DNA of 64,000 nt from Limnanthes douglasii subsp. nivea. Its lineage: Eukaryota > Streptophyta > Magnoliopsida > Brassicales > Limnanthaceae. Shown here piece by piece: positions 50,733-63,203 of the stretch. The position numbers and the translations under genes are program-made. The notes beneath the pieces were generated by a model. That model searched no databases. It was given only the letters and a program-made list of their open reading frames with translations, and was not told the DNA's origin. Within the stretch, counting starts at the first letter, position 1, and each line of letters starts with the position of its first letter. The stretch lies in NCBI GenBank assembly GCA_036936605.1, contig JAUPFV010000004.1, positions 66,116,352 to 66,180,351 of the forward strand, given 5' to 3'.

Positions 50733-51725
50733 TCATTTAACAGAAGTATCGAAGTTTATCTCCGCTGCAAGCAACGTAGCTTCTTCCTCCACTTGATGAA
50801 TTAAGTGAAGATTTTTTTCTGTCTTGTACCCACAATTTACAGCAAAATGACCATATTTATGACAGTTGTAACATTTGACCCTTTTTATGTCAAAGGTGGA
50901 ATCATGTTTCTTATGTCTCTCACCTTCCTTGCTGGAATTATTTTTGCCTCGACCCTTTTCCCTGTCTCGGCCTCCTCCATTTCCTAGGCCTCTTTCTCTG
51001 TTACTCGGACTGCCTTGATCCCTGTTTTGCATATCTGTCTTCGCGTACAAGATTTTTTCAACACCTTTCTTTTCTTCAAACTTTGTCATCTTATCTTCAA
51101 AGGCTTTTAAAGAGCCTATGATTTCTTCTAGAGACTTGGAGGAGATATCACCAAACTCTTCAATTGTCGTGGCCACTGACATAAATTTTGATGACACCGA
51201 TCTTAGCAATTTTTCGATGACATAACTGTTGTCAACGTTTGCTCCAACAGACCTTATCTTACCGACTATCATGGTCATCTTTCTGGTATACTCATCAACG
51301 GATTCATTCTCAGCCATGTCCATGCTGTCTAGTTCTCTTCTTAACGCTTGAGTTCTAACTTTAACAGCACGATCTGCTCCAACATGAGTCTCTTTCAACG
51401 CATCCCACACTCCTTTTGCGGTGTCTTTATCCAGAATTTGATATAACGTCTCTTCATTCAATCCCTGGTAGAGAACAGCGAGTGCAAGTTGGTCTGTTTG
51501 TGTGTCAACCATTGACTCCACTGCTTCCCAAACTCCCTGGATGCGCATGAAAATTTTCATCTGCATAGCCCATACTTGGTAGTTTGTATCAGACAGTTTC
51601 GGGTACTGGAAGGATAGAGATTTTTCCCTTGAGACAGATCTACCTCCAAAAACTCCTGTCTGCATGCCTCCACTGCGCCTCACCACACTAGCGTAACTAT
51701 CATCCTGTCCTGGCGTGTTCGACAT
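50733..51725 (-). CDS. gag: Ty1/copia-type Gag protein of the TR-GAG element
   Basis: An uninterrupted 330-residue ORF starting 4 bases after the primer site. Residues about 37-70 match the DUF4219 pattern (FQYPKLSDTNYQVWAMQMK). Residues about 75-215 form the UBN2-type copia Gag domain (LNEETLYQILDKDTAKGVWD and the WDALK/LRRELDSM region). A Gly/Arg/Lys-rich linker follows, then a CCHC zinc knuckle at about 285-298 (CYNCHKYGHFAVNC), and an acidic end. Gag packages RNA into virus-like particles. The ORF stops before any protease motif, as in other TR-GAG elements, and the intact frame fits a young copy. Confidence 0.93.
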   Translation of the reverse strand: MSNTPGQDDSYASVVRRSGGMQTGVFGGRSVSREKSLSFQYPKLSDTNYQVWAMQMKIFMRIQGVWEAVESMVDTQTDQLALAVLYQGLNEETLYQILDKDTAKGVWDALKETHVGADRAVKVRTQALRRELDSMDMAENESVDEYTRKMTMIVGKIRSVGANVDNSYVIEKLLRSVSSKFMSVATTIEEFGDISSKSLEEIIGSLKAFEDKMTKFEEKKGVEKILYAKTDMQNRDQGSPSNRERGLGNGGGRDREKGRGKNNSSKEGERHKKHDSTFDIKRVKCYNCHKYGHFAVNCGYKTEKNLHLIHQVEEEATLLAAEINFDTSVK

Positions 51726-51729
51726 TGCG

Positions 51730-51741
51730 GCTCTGATACCA
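51730..51741 (-). promoter_or_regulatory. Primer binding site (initiator Met tRNA)
   Basis: TGGTATCAGAGC on the minus strand, two bases from the 5' LTR. It is complementary to the 3' end of plant initiator methionine tRNA, the standard primer of Ty1/copia elements. Confidence 0.93.
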
Positions 51742-51743
51742 AT

Positions 51744-52021
51744 TGATGGATTTTAATCCTCCTGTATTTGTGTGAATATAGGATTTTAATCCGTCTGTTT
51801 CTTTAGAATGTAGGATTGCGTTAAAAAAATGAAACAGAGACAACAAAGTTTATGTGAAAGGGTTAATTCATTTCACTAACATAATATCTTATATATTACA
51901 TTGTAGAATAACTGAAACATAAACGGAATAAAACGGCTTCAAACTGTTTGATCCTATCTATCAAGGCCATGTTTGGCGTTTCTGTTTTTCCAAAATCCTG
52001 ACTACATAATTTAATCTTACA
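51744..52021 (-). repeat. 5' LTR of the TR-GAG element
   Basis: 278 bp and, in element orientation, the upstream LTR that should hold the promoter. It begins TGTAAGATT on the minus strand and ends ATCCATCA next to the primer binding site. Confidence 0.93.
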
Positions 52022-52026
52022 TGACT
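52022..52026. repeat. 5-bp target site duplication, right copy
   Basis: TGACT, matching 50396-50400. After it exon 1 of RRM-type copy F resumes with CTCCAGAATATCCC. Confidence 0.93.
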
Positions 52027-52662
52027 CTCCAGAATATCCCTCTCCCGAAGGGCACATATTTCTGACTGCATAATGTCCGGATGGTTATATCCATATTGGC
52101 TGATACTTATGCCATTAAACATCTCATTTTCAGGGGAGGATGGGTGAATATTAGGTGGGTTAATGACTTGGCCACAATGATTTTGTGTAATATTGGCAAT
52201 GACATCCGCAAATGCTCTCAAGCAAATGTTGTTCACATTCTTCATAACCGTGTCTACGATCTCCACTCGGTGATAATGAAAGAATTTGAGATCAAGGTTT
52301 TTGTTCCTTAGTCTACTTTGAATAATAGGGATCATACCCTCGTCGTGCCCTTCAATGAAAGGCCACTCTTCACTCTTGATGCATCTAAGACATAAGGACA
52401 CTTCCTCTGCTAGGGCGCTGATTGTTTCATCGTCATCTTCGCACAAGTCAGCCACCAAGTTCCGTGTCTTATCCTCGTGTTCCAGAAATAGGAGGAATCC
52501 CATCACCTGGATTGACTCTGCCATGTCACGCCCTAAGTACAACACGAATCTAGTGAAAAGGATGATGTCCACTTCATAAAAAACTTCAAAATATTCTTTT
52601 GAAACAGTATAATTTTTTTCATAAAGAGAAGGGACAGAACAAATTGTTACAGAGGAATTCAT

Positions 52663-53034
52663 TTGGATGTAATTGACAAATGCACTGATGAGAAACACTT
52701 TTCTTTTTACTTGGATATGCAAAATGTGTGCTCTCCAACGGTATATATACATTAGGGTTTTACGCACCAATTGTAAGGGTGTGATGTTTTCCAAAAGACA
52801 CCAATTTGTTTTGTGCACATATATGTAAATCAACTACCTTTCACAAATGTCTTGATTAACGTCCTCTTTATGTATAATTACATTTATTATCGAACCAAAA
52901 AAAATAACCTATATATTTGTTGGATCATTTTGTTAATGCAAATTGGATAGATTTTTTTTAGAATATTTCTTTTAAAGTTTTTTATAAATAGTTCAAGTTT
53001 GAAAATTTTGTTTTTAATTTTGGATTTTGTTCGG

Positions 53035-53103
<69 letters not shown>

Positions 53104-56100
53104 CAAATTCATTGACTTTTTAAATTAGATAGTTTTTTAGGAGGTTTCAACCATTTTTTAAATATTATATCAATTTGTTTTGAGGCATTTTCTTTAAAAC
53201 ATCTAATCTATTAATATAGTTTTTAAATGTTTAAAATATTTAAAAAGATAAATGCTTTTGTGACATGTTATGAATAATATGTTTTGGAAAAAAATATATC
53301 TTTGAAAAGCTACTAATTCGGTAGAACACCTAACCGAATGGAAGTCTTTATTTTTTTCTTAATTTTTTTTGCGCCGACCACCACCATTTCTTTATTCACA
53401 TTATTAAGAATGCAGGAGACGAGCTCCCACGACAAAAGAAAACCCGCCCATCACCCTCCTTTCAAATTATCTTCACAAGATCCAAAATTATTTCCGAAAA
53501 CACTTCGGATTTATTGAATGTTGAGGACTTTCCTCCTCTATCAAATCAAGTTTCTGATCAATTAACCACAAAATGTAAGTTTTATCACAAAATCATAGCT
53601 TCTTATTAAATGCTAGTTTTGTCACAAAATCACAGTATTTTACTCATCAAACACTCAATCTTAGGCCCATATAACGTTTTCAATAAACCTTTATTTACAA
53701 AAAAATAAAAACCAATAATCTATTTCAAATACCCAAACCTATGCAGAAGCGACTATTGGAAAACTAAAAGAATCACTTGACATCAATGCTCGTATCAAGA
53801 AAGGAAGCAACATGTCAATTTGCTATACAACACAAGACATGACAAGATTTTAGTCCAACTCAAAACATTCGTTAATAGCCAAATTATGATAAGTCCACAA
53901 GTTCTAATGAAATGTGGGTCCATATGTGATTGTAATCATTCCCTTTGCGACCCTAAGCATTTCCGCATATGAAGTTTTAAAATGAAACCCTCACTTTAAC
54001 CTTAAGTATGAATCTTCCATAACTCATGTGGATTTCTCTAGCAAACTTACTTGAATATATGTACAATAGGGAAGCAATTTTTGATGTATTAAAAGCAATT
54101 GGGAAGCCACATAAAGTCTGATACCATCAAAGAATAGGGCTATATTCACCATGAGTTGAATTAAGTATCTATAAAGTCGTAATAATAGAAAATTGGATCC
54201 CTTTGGTGAACATGATGACACCTTATTTAAAAATTGGCAGGAGGTTATTTATGAAACCTTATTTAAAAATTGGATGTCAATTTTTAGGAACTCTGAATAA
54301 TGTATTCGACACAAATATAAAACCAAGTCAAAAAAAAAAAAACAGTTTCATATTTTAATGTTACTCTAAAAATCATTAAAATTTATTTTGAATGCTTTAA
54401 TATTGGGTTGAGAATTGTTTTCCATTTTTTTTTATATTTAATAGGATTATTGTTTAAACAGAAATATCAATAGCTAATGATTTTTAATTCGATTTTCCAA
54501 CTGAATAATTTCTAACGAAATCTCATAAAATTTTATATTGTTATTTAAATATCATACATTCTTAAAATTACAAATATATCCACAATATAGTTTTAACGAT
54601 AATTTCCTCCTAATCATTCTCCTTCTTCTTACTTGTATTTTTTGTTTTTGTTATCCATTCTTCAGAATTTTTGGTACAAAAATATTTTTGTCATACAATC
54701 CTAATCATACTTTTCCACTTCTCTTTTTCCATTTTAGCTCACTTTCTCTTCACCCTATGAATTTGGACTTGTGTTTTATTTCGCAACCCGCATCTTGTAT
54801 TTTTGTGATCATCATCTCGTATATAATTGACCCTGTCTTTCGTTTTTCGTTTTTCTCTTATGAAATGCATGTTATATTTTTGTTATTTTAGCTATATATT
54901 TACATCGTCATTATAAACTATATATACCATCTATAGAATATAAGATTATAACGGCTCCTCTAGTCCATGATTTAATTTTCTAAAACAATTTTTAAACACT
55001 ACTAAATAAGTAAAGAAGGTAACATTAAGAGTTAATTTTATTTAAAAGTTATGGCATTCACAAAATTTTACTAAATCACTTATATGTGTAATTAATTATA
55101 ATATTAACCACTTATGAATTCAGAAGCATTTAAAAATCATTTCACTATTTAGAAAATTAAATCGTTTTATTATTTTTAAATATATGAACTCTATTTTACC
55201 ATTGATCCTACTTTTTATCAAACGACTCAGATTTTATGCAAGTAAATCCATAATTATATCGAAAAATCCATCTTCGTATTCGAATCCTTTCGATAGGTAT
55301 TTTCTACATCGATTCCTCTCTTTATCTTTTTCATGCATGTTCTGATTTCTAATAAAATATGGTTATAATATAATAAATATTATTGATTTGTTGGTAAATC
55401 CCTAATTTCGTAATAGAAATTCTTACTTCACACTTCACCATTTGAACTGTAGTATTAACATTAATTCCTCTTCTCATGAACCCCTTGTTGGGCCTAAAAT
55501 TTTGTTTTCATGATCTTTTGTTAAAAAAAAAATAGAGACTTAATCAGTTTGAAAACCCTACCGATAAAGTTTCTTCTTTTTATCCATAAATGGTTCTTAA
55601 AAGAAAAAGACCTTCCAAACAAGTAATGAACAAACCTTCTCGTGTAGATTTTGGAAAAATAATTTATAAACTAACTTTTTGGTAAATTATTTAGAACCTT
55701 GAAGAATATGACTGAAGACGAACAGAACTCGTTGAAAATGAATAAGGGTTTCCTGATGATATACTACTCGTGTTTCTAAACTGATGAATTAATCTATCAA
55801 AACAGAAAAGAAGAAGCCTGTTTCTTTATTTCCGTATATCATTGGGTCTTTGATTACCTCTTTCTAGATTCATCCAAGATTTGTTAAATGTTTGCATATT
55901 TCCTACCCATCTAACTACTAATGGATACTGCACAATACTCATCGTATAATGCTTAGCTCAAAAATTCCGAGAATATCTATATGGTTACTAAATTTCCTCA
56001 CAAATATTAATATTTAGAAACTCGAAAAACCCATTCGTCGGAAAACCACCATTGAAAAACCACCTTAATTTTTGTAACCGAGAAAACATAATATTTAACT

Positions 56101-57964
56101 GAACAAGAGTATGGTCAAATCGAATGAAGCTGGATGAACACACATAATATAAGATTTTCTAATTACATTTTAACTTCTTTTTTTGTTGCATGCTTACTCA
56201 CGTTTCTCTTTTGTATTTCACTCTTTTGTATATTCTACTAGTTATTAGAAGTTGTTTAGAAATATTTATGAAGGTTTTGACATAAATCATCTATCAAACC
56301 TAAACCTATTATTTACTTCTTACTCGGTTTGGTATCTTACGTATCCCTCCATTTATAGTACAAAATTTCTCGTTACTTGGTTTTATCTGTTCGATAACTG
56401 ACCATAACTTATGATACTTCTTTATCTGATTCGTATCCGAATGTTTCAACAAATATTAAGATTAGTTTAAAACCGGGTAATGTTATTCCTAGTCTTGGTA
56501 GATTTTTTTCTCAGTCAAATAATTCTCAATTTACTATATCTTCTTCGTCAAAAAATAGAGAAGTTATGCAATTAAAGGATAGTGAACAAGATAAACAATT
56601 CAAAAAATCGAATAAAAAAAATTCATTAACGTTGTTTTTAAAGCCACCAATCTCAATAGTAGTGACCCACCAAATTGGTTGTTGAAATGTGTTAGATTTT
56701 ATGTGATTTATTAATTTTTATAAATATAGTATTTAATAGTTGTTCTTATAAAGCCTAGTTTTTGTAAACATTATATATATATATATATATATTATTTGTT
56801 TGAGTATCTATTTTAGCTTATAATTTGAATTTACTTGGCGAGAGAACTCTCGTTATTTAAATTTAATATTATAATTAATTAATTACAAATATTAAATTTA
56901 TAAATAGAATTTTAATATTTTAATTGGTCAATTAGAAATATTTAATTTATAAATAAGAAAAATTAAAATAAAATTATGACAAATAAAAAAAGTTGGTTGC
57001 TAAACAATTCTTATTTTGTTATATAAAAATAAGAATGTTAATTTATAATAATATTTTAAGTTACATACAATTATATTTAGCCAAAGCTATTGTTTTGTTG
57101 CTAAATATAATAACTACACACGAGAATCCAACTTATATAATTCTAAGGCTGTATCACTTAGACAAAAAAGAGATTCTCTAAAACGAATTGGGGTTCCCAT
57201 CAAGTGGATGCCTTAAGGGTATTTGACAAAATAAGATGAACGAAACGTTTATTTGGTGATAGTGACCAAAAGATATTGGTATCATATAAAATATTTTTTG
57301 AGAATGAGTCCATTATTCACGAGGTTTACAATATTAGATCCATTACACGAACAACCATTATATGTTATCCATTTAATCCACTATAACTAGATCTCTAGGG
57401 TTATAGAAAAGATAATTGTCACATTCTTTTATCACAGTGAAACGTTTTTTCTTAAGTTAGCATCCGCAGAGATAGACATTATTGTTTACCCATTTTTTCT
57501 ATTTTTGATTTTTTTATTGTGTTTTGTGTCTGAAGTGGCGCATTTTGATTTCTAACGTTATTTGATTAACAACCGACTAAATAAAAAATAATATAATTAA
57601 AACTTTTATCATAGAAATGGTCGTTGCTCTACTCATGGCCATATCCGATTTTTAATATAAAAAAATATAATTTGAAACTGAAGATAAATCAAATGCTACA
57701 TATGGAAACGGAGTCCAAGAAAGTTATGAAAAAGAAAACCTATTATATTACGTATTTGGACGGTAGAAAATACCCATCTCCAACCAATACTCATACACTT
57801 TGTTTTAAAACCAAAATCTTCATCAAAATTTTATTTTTTATAAATGAAGAAGAAGAACCCTACACTGAAAGAAAATTAAAACACGGACAAAAAATAAACT
57901 CATTTGTTGCACTTTGAACCAAAGGCGGAATGATGTATTAATCCTCCAACACTATCGGATAGGT
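52663..57964. other. Unit F promoter, shortened right spacer and unit G left spacer
   Basis: Gene promoter near 52745, strongly expanded (TA)n tract of about 64 bp (53038-53101), empty MULE site at 53165-53173, and spacer with the 1081-bp deletion (56415/56416). Remaining decayed frames are as in unit E. No gene recognised. Confidence 0.5.
53038..53101. repeat. Expanded (TA)n microsatellite, unit F
   Basis: About 32 uninterrupted TA repeats upstream of the RRM-type gene. The matching tract is 15 bp in unit A, 8 bp in E and about 65 bp in G (59494-59558). Confidence 0.9.
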
Positions 57965-59118
57965 TTAGACATATTTGCGAGCCCGAACATGCTTGCCATT
58001 AATAGTGAACTTGGCCTTGGCGACTCCGCCAAGCACTGCTTGGAGCATTGGAGCAGTTCGGAGCACAACACGTGCATACAGCGACTGCTCACGTACGTCT
58101 ACTCTTTGCATATGAATAGTTTCTATGCAATCCCCAAATTTCCTGTTATAGCAGTATTTTAAACATTAGTATAAAAAGTTTCAGAAGGAGCAAAGCACAG
58201 AGACAGATTATATGTATGTACTGACCTACAAATGCATTTTTACTGGAAATTAACTTCATTAATAAGTAACAGTTTCTTTTTTCAAAATTTTGTTATACGA
58301 ATTATGTTTTGATTGACAGGCCTTTAAAGAACTTTACAAAATTATGTGGGATATACTGACCTTGTAAAAAATTCTCTGACTTGTATGTGTGAAAGAGGAT
58401 ACCCTTTTGAGAAAGTGAGAAACATTGTTCTATCATTTGCAGGTTCAAAGGTTTCTCCCGCTTGTGATTTGTTCCTTTGACTCTCCAGAATATCCCTCTC
58501 CCGAAGGGCACATATTTCTGACTGCATAATGTCCGGATGGTTATATCCATATTGGCTGATACTTATGCCATTAAACATCTCATTTTCAGGGGAGGATGGG
58601 TGAATATTAGGTGGGTTAATGACTTGGCCACAATGATTTTGTGTAATATTGGCAATGACATCCGCAAATGCTCTCAAGCAAATGTTGTTCACATTCTTCA
58701 TAACCGTGTCTACGATCTCCACTCGGTGATAATGAAAGAATTTGAGATCAAGGTTTTTGTTCCTTAGTCTACTTTGAATAATAGGGATCATACCCTCGTC
58801 GTGCCCTTCAATGAAAGGCCACTCTTCACTCTTGATGCATCTAAGACATAAGGACACTTCCTCTGCTAGGGCGCTGATTGTTTCATCGTCATCTTCGCAC
58901 AAGTCAGCCACCAAGTTCCGTGTCTTATCCTCGTGTTCCAGAAATAGGAGGAATCCCATCACCTGGATTGACTCTGCCATGTCACGCCCTAAGTACAACA
59001 CGAATCTAGTGAAAAGGATGATGTCCACTTCATAAAAAACTTCAAAATATTCTTTTGAAACAGTATAATTTTTTTCATAAAGAGAAGGGACAGAACAAAT
59101 TGTTACAGAGGAATTCAT
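57965..59118 (-). CDS. Two-exon plant RRM-type RNA-binding protein, copy G (intact)
   Basis: Exon 1 is 59118-58361 and exon 2 is 58142-57965; the product is 311 residues. It is identical to copy A in exon 1 and differs in exon 2 only by Ala for Val at 307. The intron is the short 218-bp form. The promoter is the same, followed upstream by the longest (TA)n tract in the window. Splice sites and stop codon are intact. Confidence 0.85.
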
Positions 59119-59490
59119 TTGGATGTAATTGACAAATGCACTGATGAGAAACACTTTTCTTTTTACTTGGATATGCAAAATGTGTGCTCTCCAACGGTAT
59201 ATATACATTAGGGTTTTACGCACCAATTGTAAGGGTGTGATGTTTTCCAAAAGACACCAATTTGTTTTGTGCACATATATGTAAATCAACTACCTTTCAC
59301 AAATGTCTTGATTAACGTCCTCTTTATGTATAATTACATTTATTATCGAACCAAAAAAAATAACCTATATATTTGTTGGATCATTTTGTTAATGCAAATT
59401 GGATAGATTTTTTTTAGAATATTTCTTTTAAAGTTTTTTATAAATAGTTCAAGTTTGAAAATTTTGTTTTTAATTTTGGATTTTGTTCGG

Positions 59491-59493
<3 letters not shown>

Positions 59494-59558
<65 letters not shown>
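59494..59558. repeat. Expanded (TA)n microsatellite, unit G
   Basis: About 65 bp of TA repeats, nearly the same length as in unit F, in line with the close relation of the two units. Confidence 0.9.
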
Positions 59559-59559
<1 letters not shown>

Positions 59560-62500
59560 CAAATTCATTGACTTTTTAAATTAGATAGTTTTTTAGGAGG
59601 TTTCAACCATTTTTTAAATATTATATCAATTTGTTTTGAGGCATTTTTTTTAAAACATCTAATCTATTAATATAGTTTTTAAATGTTTAAAATATTTAAA
59701 AAGATAAATGCTTTTGTGACATGTTATGAATAATATGTTTTGGAAAAAAATATATCTTTGAAAAGCTACTAATTCGGTAGAACACCTAACCGAATGGAAG
59801 TCTTTATTTTTTTCTTAATTTTTTTTGCGCCGACCACCACCATTTCTTTATTCACATTATTAAGAATGCAGGAGACGAGCTCCCACGACAAAAGAAAACC
59901 CGCCCATCACCCTCCTTTCAAATTATCTTCACAAGATCCAAAATTATTTCCGAAAACACTTCGGATTTATTGAATGTTGAGGACTTTCCTCCTCTATCAA
60001 ATCAAGTTTCTGATCAATTAACCACAAAATGTAAGTTTTATCACAAAATCATAGCTTCTTATTAAATGCTAGTTTTGTCACAAAATCACAGTATTTTACT
60101 CATCAAACACTCAATCTTAGGCCCATATAACGTTTTCAATAAACCTTTATTTACAAAAAAATAAAAACCAATAATCTATTTCAAATACCCAAACCTATGC
60201 AGAAGCGACTATTGGAAAACTAAAAGAATCACTTGACATCAATGCTCGTATCAAGAAAGGAAGCAACATGTCAATTTGCTATACAACACAAGACATGACA
60301 AGATTTTAGTCCAACTCAAAACATTCGTTAATAGCCAAATTATGATAAGTCCACAAGTTCTAATGAAATGTGGGTCCATATGTGATTGTAATCATTCCCT
60401 TTGCGACCCTAAGCATTTCCGCATATGAAGTTTTAAAATGAAACCCTCACTTTAACCTTAAGTATGAATCTTCCATAACTCATGTGGATTTCTCTAGCAA
60501 ACTTACTTGAATATATGTACAATAGGGAAGCAATTTTTGATGTATTAAAAGCAATTGGGAAGCCACATAAAGTCTGATACCATCAAAGAATAGGGCTATA
60601 TTCACCATGAGTTGAATTAAGTATCTATAAAGTCGTAATAACAGAAAATTGGATCCCTTTGGTGAACATGATGACACCTTATTTAAAAATTGGCAGGAGG
60701 TTATTTATGAAACCTTATTTAAAAATTGGATGTCAATTTTTAGGAACTCTGAATAATGTATTCGACACAAATATAAAACCAAGTCAAAAAAAAAAAAACA
60801 GTTTCATATTTTAATGTTACTCTAAAAATCATTAAAATTTATTTTGAATGCTTTAATATTGGGTTGAGAATTGTTTTCCATTTTTTTTTATATTTAATAG
60901 GATTATTGTTTAAACAGAAATATCAATAGCTAATGATTTTTAATTCGATTTTCCAACTGAATAATTTCTAACGAAATCTCATAAAATTTTATATTGTTAT
61001 TTAAATATCATACATTCTTAAAATTACAAATATATCCACAATATAGTTTTAACGATAATTTCCTCCTAATCATTCTCCTTCTTCTTACTTGTATTTTTTG
61101 TTTTTGTTATCCATTCTTCAGAATTTTTGGTACAAAAATATTTTTGTCATACAATCCTAATCATACTTTTCCACTTCTCTTTTTCCATTTTAGCTCACTT
61201 TCTCTTCACCCTATGAATTTGGACTTGTGTTTTATTTCGCAACCCGCATCTTGTATTTTTGTGATCATCATCTCGTATATAATTGACCCTGTCTTTCGTT
61301 TTTCGTTTTTCTCTTATGAAATGCATGTTATATTTTTGTTATTTTAGCTATATATTTACATCGTCATTATAAACTATATATACCATCTATAGAATATAAG
61401 ATTATAACGGCTCCTCTAGTCCATGATTTAATTTTCTAAAACAATTTTTAAACACTACTAAATAAGTAAAGAAGGTAACATTAAGAGTTAATTTTATTTA
61501 AAAGTTATGGCATTCACAAAATTTTACTAAATCACTTATATGTGTAATTAATTATAATATTAACCACTTATGAATTCAGAAGCATTTAAAAATCATTTCA
61601 CTATTTAGAAAATTAAATCGTTTTATTATTTTTAAATATATGAACTCTATTTTACCATTGATCCTACTTTTTATCAAACGACTCAGATTTTATGCAAGTA
61701 AATCCATAATTATATCGAAAAATCCATCTTCGTATTCGAATCCTTTCGATAGGTATTTTCTACATCGATTCCTCTCTTTATCTTTTTCATGCATGTTCTG
61801 ATTTCTAATAAAATATGGTTATAATATAATAAATATTATTGATTTGTTGGTAAATCCCTAATTTCGTAATAGAAATTCTTACTTCACACTTCACCATTTG
61901 AACTGTAGTATTAACATTAATTCCTCTTCTCATGAACCCCTTGTTGGGCCTAAAATTTTGTTTTCATGATCTTTTGTTAAAAAAAAAATAGAGACTTAAT
62001 CAGTTTGAAAACCCTACCGATAAAGTTTCTTCTTTTTATCCATAAATGGTTCTTAAAAGAAAAAGACCTTCCAAACAAGTAATGAACAAACCTTCTCGTG
62101 TAGATTTTGGAAAAATAATTTATAAACTAACTTTTTGGTAAATTATTTAGAACCTTGAAGAATATGACTGAAGACGAACAGAACTCGTTGAAAATGAATA
62201 AGGGTTTCCTGATGATATACTACTCGTGTTTCTAAACTGATGAATTAATCTATCAAAACAGAAAAGAAGAAGCCTGTTTCTTTATTTCCGTATATCATTG
62301 GGTCTTTGATTACCTCTTTCTAGATTCATCCAAGATTTGTTAAATGTTTGCATATTTCCTACCCATCTAACTACTAATGGATACTGCACAATACTCATCG
62401 TATAATGCTTAGCTCAAAAATTCCGAGAATATCTATATGGTTACTAAATTTCCTCACAAATATTAATATTTAGAAACTCGAAAAACCCATTCGTCGGAAA

Positions 62501-63203
62501 ACCACCATTGAAAAACCACCTTAATTTTTGTAACCGAGAAAACATAATATTTAACTGAACAAGAGTATGGTCAAATCGAATGAAGCTGGATGAACACACA
62601 TAATATAAGATTTTCTAATTACATTTTAACTTCTTTTTTTGTTGCATGCTTACTCACGTTTCTCTTTTGTATTTCACTCTTTTGTATATTCTACTAGTTA
62701 TTAGAAGTTGTTTAGAAATATTTATGAAGGTTTTGACATAAATCATCTATCAAACCTAAACCTATTATTTACTTCTTACTCGGTTTGGTATCTTACGTAT
62801 CCCTCCATTTATAGTACAAAATTTCTCGTTACTTGGTTTTATCTGTTCGATAACTGACCATAACTTATGATACTTCTTTATCTGATTCGTATCCGAATGT
62901 TTCAACAAATATTAAGATTAGTTTAAAACCGGGTAATGTTATTCCTAGTCTTGGTAGATTTTTTTCTCAGTCAAATAATTCTCAATTTACTATATCTTCT
63001 TCGTCAAAAAATAGAGAAGTTATGCAATTAAAGGATAGTGAACAAGATAAACAATTCAAAAAATCGAATAAAAAAAATTCATTAACGTTGTTTTTAAAGC
63101 CACCAATCTCAATAGTAGTGACCCACCAAATTGGTTGTTGAAATGTGTTAGATTTTATGTGATTTATTAATTTTTATAAATATAGTATTTAATAGTTGTT
63201 CTT

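Larger units (their letters stand above)
50401..52021 (-). mobile_element. Non-autonomous Gag-only LTR element (TR-GAG type)
   Basis: A 1,621-bp element with 278-bp LTRs (50401-50678 and 51744-52021). Read on the minus strand, each LTR starts TG and ends CA. An initiator-Met tRNA primer site follows the 5' LTR, a polypurine tract precedes the 3' LTR, and a 5-bp target duplication flanks the whole. The 1,065-bp interior holds one gag ORF and no protease, integrase or reverse transcriptase. This is the definition of TR-GAG elements, which rely on enzymes of autonomous Ty1/copia relatives. The LTRs differ at only two positions, so insertion was recent. Confidence 0.93.
49921..52662 (-). pseudogene. 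RRM-type gene copy F, split by a TR-GAG element and truncated
   Basis: Exon 1 is in two pieces, 52662-52022 and 50400-50279, separated by the LTR element inserted at codon about 212. Exon 2 (from 50060) has a 1-bp insertion at 49988. It is also cut at 49920/49921 by a deletion of about 169 bp that removes the last 14 or so codons and the stop. Any one of these lesions would abolish the normal product. An open frame from the exon 1 start runs through the insertion junction into the LTR and ends at 51961. Confidence 0.93.
48912..56747. repeat. Tandem array unit F, interrupted by a TR-GAG element
   Basis: A 7,836-bp unit, or about 6,210 bp once the 1,621-bp LTR element and one 5-bp target duplication are removed. 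It carries the 1081-bp spacer deletion (junction 56415/56416). Two private deletions remove about 79 bp (junction near 49526) and about 169 bp (junction 49920/49921). The latter takes out the 3' end of the RRM-type gene. The gene is a multiply damaged pseudogene. Confidence 0.95.
56748..63203. repeat. Tandem array unit G (about 6.5 kb)
   Basis: A 6,456-bp unit with an intact RRM-type gene (57965-59118) and the 1081-bp spacer deletion (junction 62871/62872). Its right half is nearly identical to that of F, sharing the expanded (TA)n tract and the variant ATGGTTACTAAAT. F and G are thus probably the most recent duplicates seen here. Confidence 0.95.

Noticed and set aside
50401..52021. Captured host gene between short direct repeats
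   Set aside because: The ORF has the copia Gag domain and CCHC knuckle, with primer site and polypurine tract in place, so it is a Gag-only retroelement and not a captured host gene.
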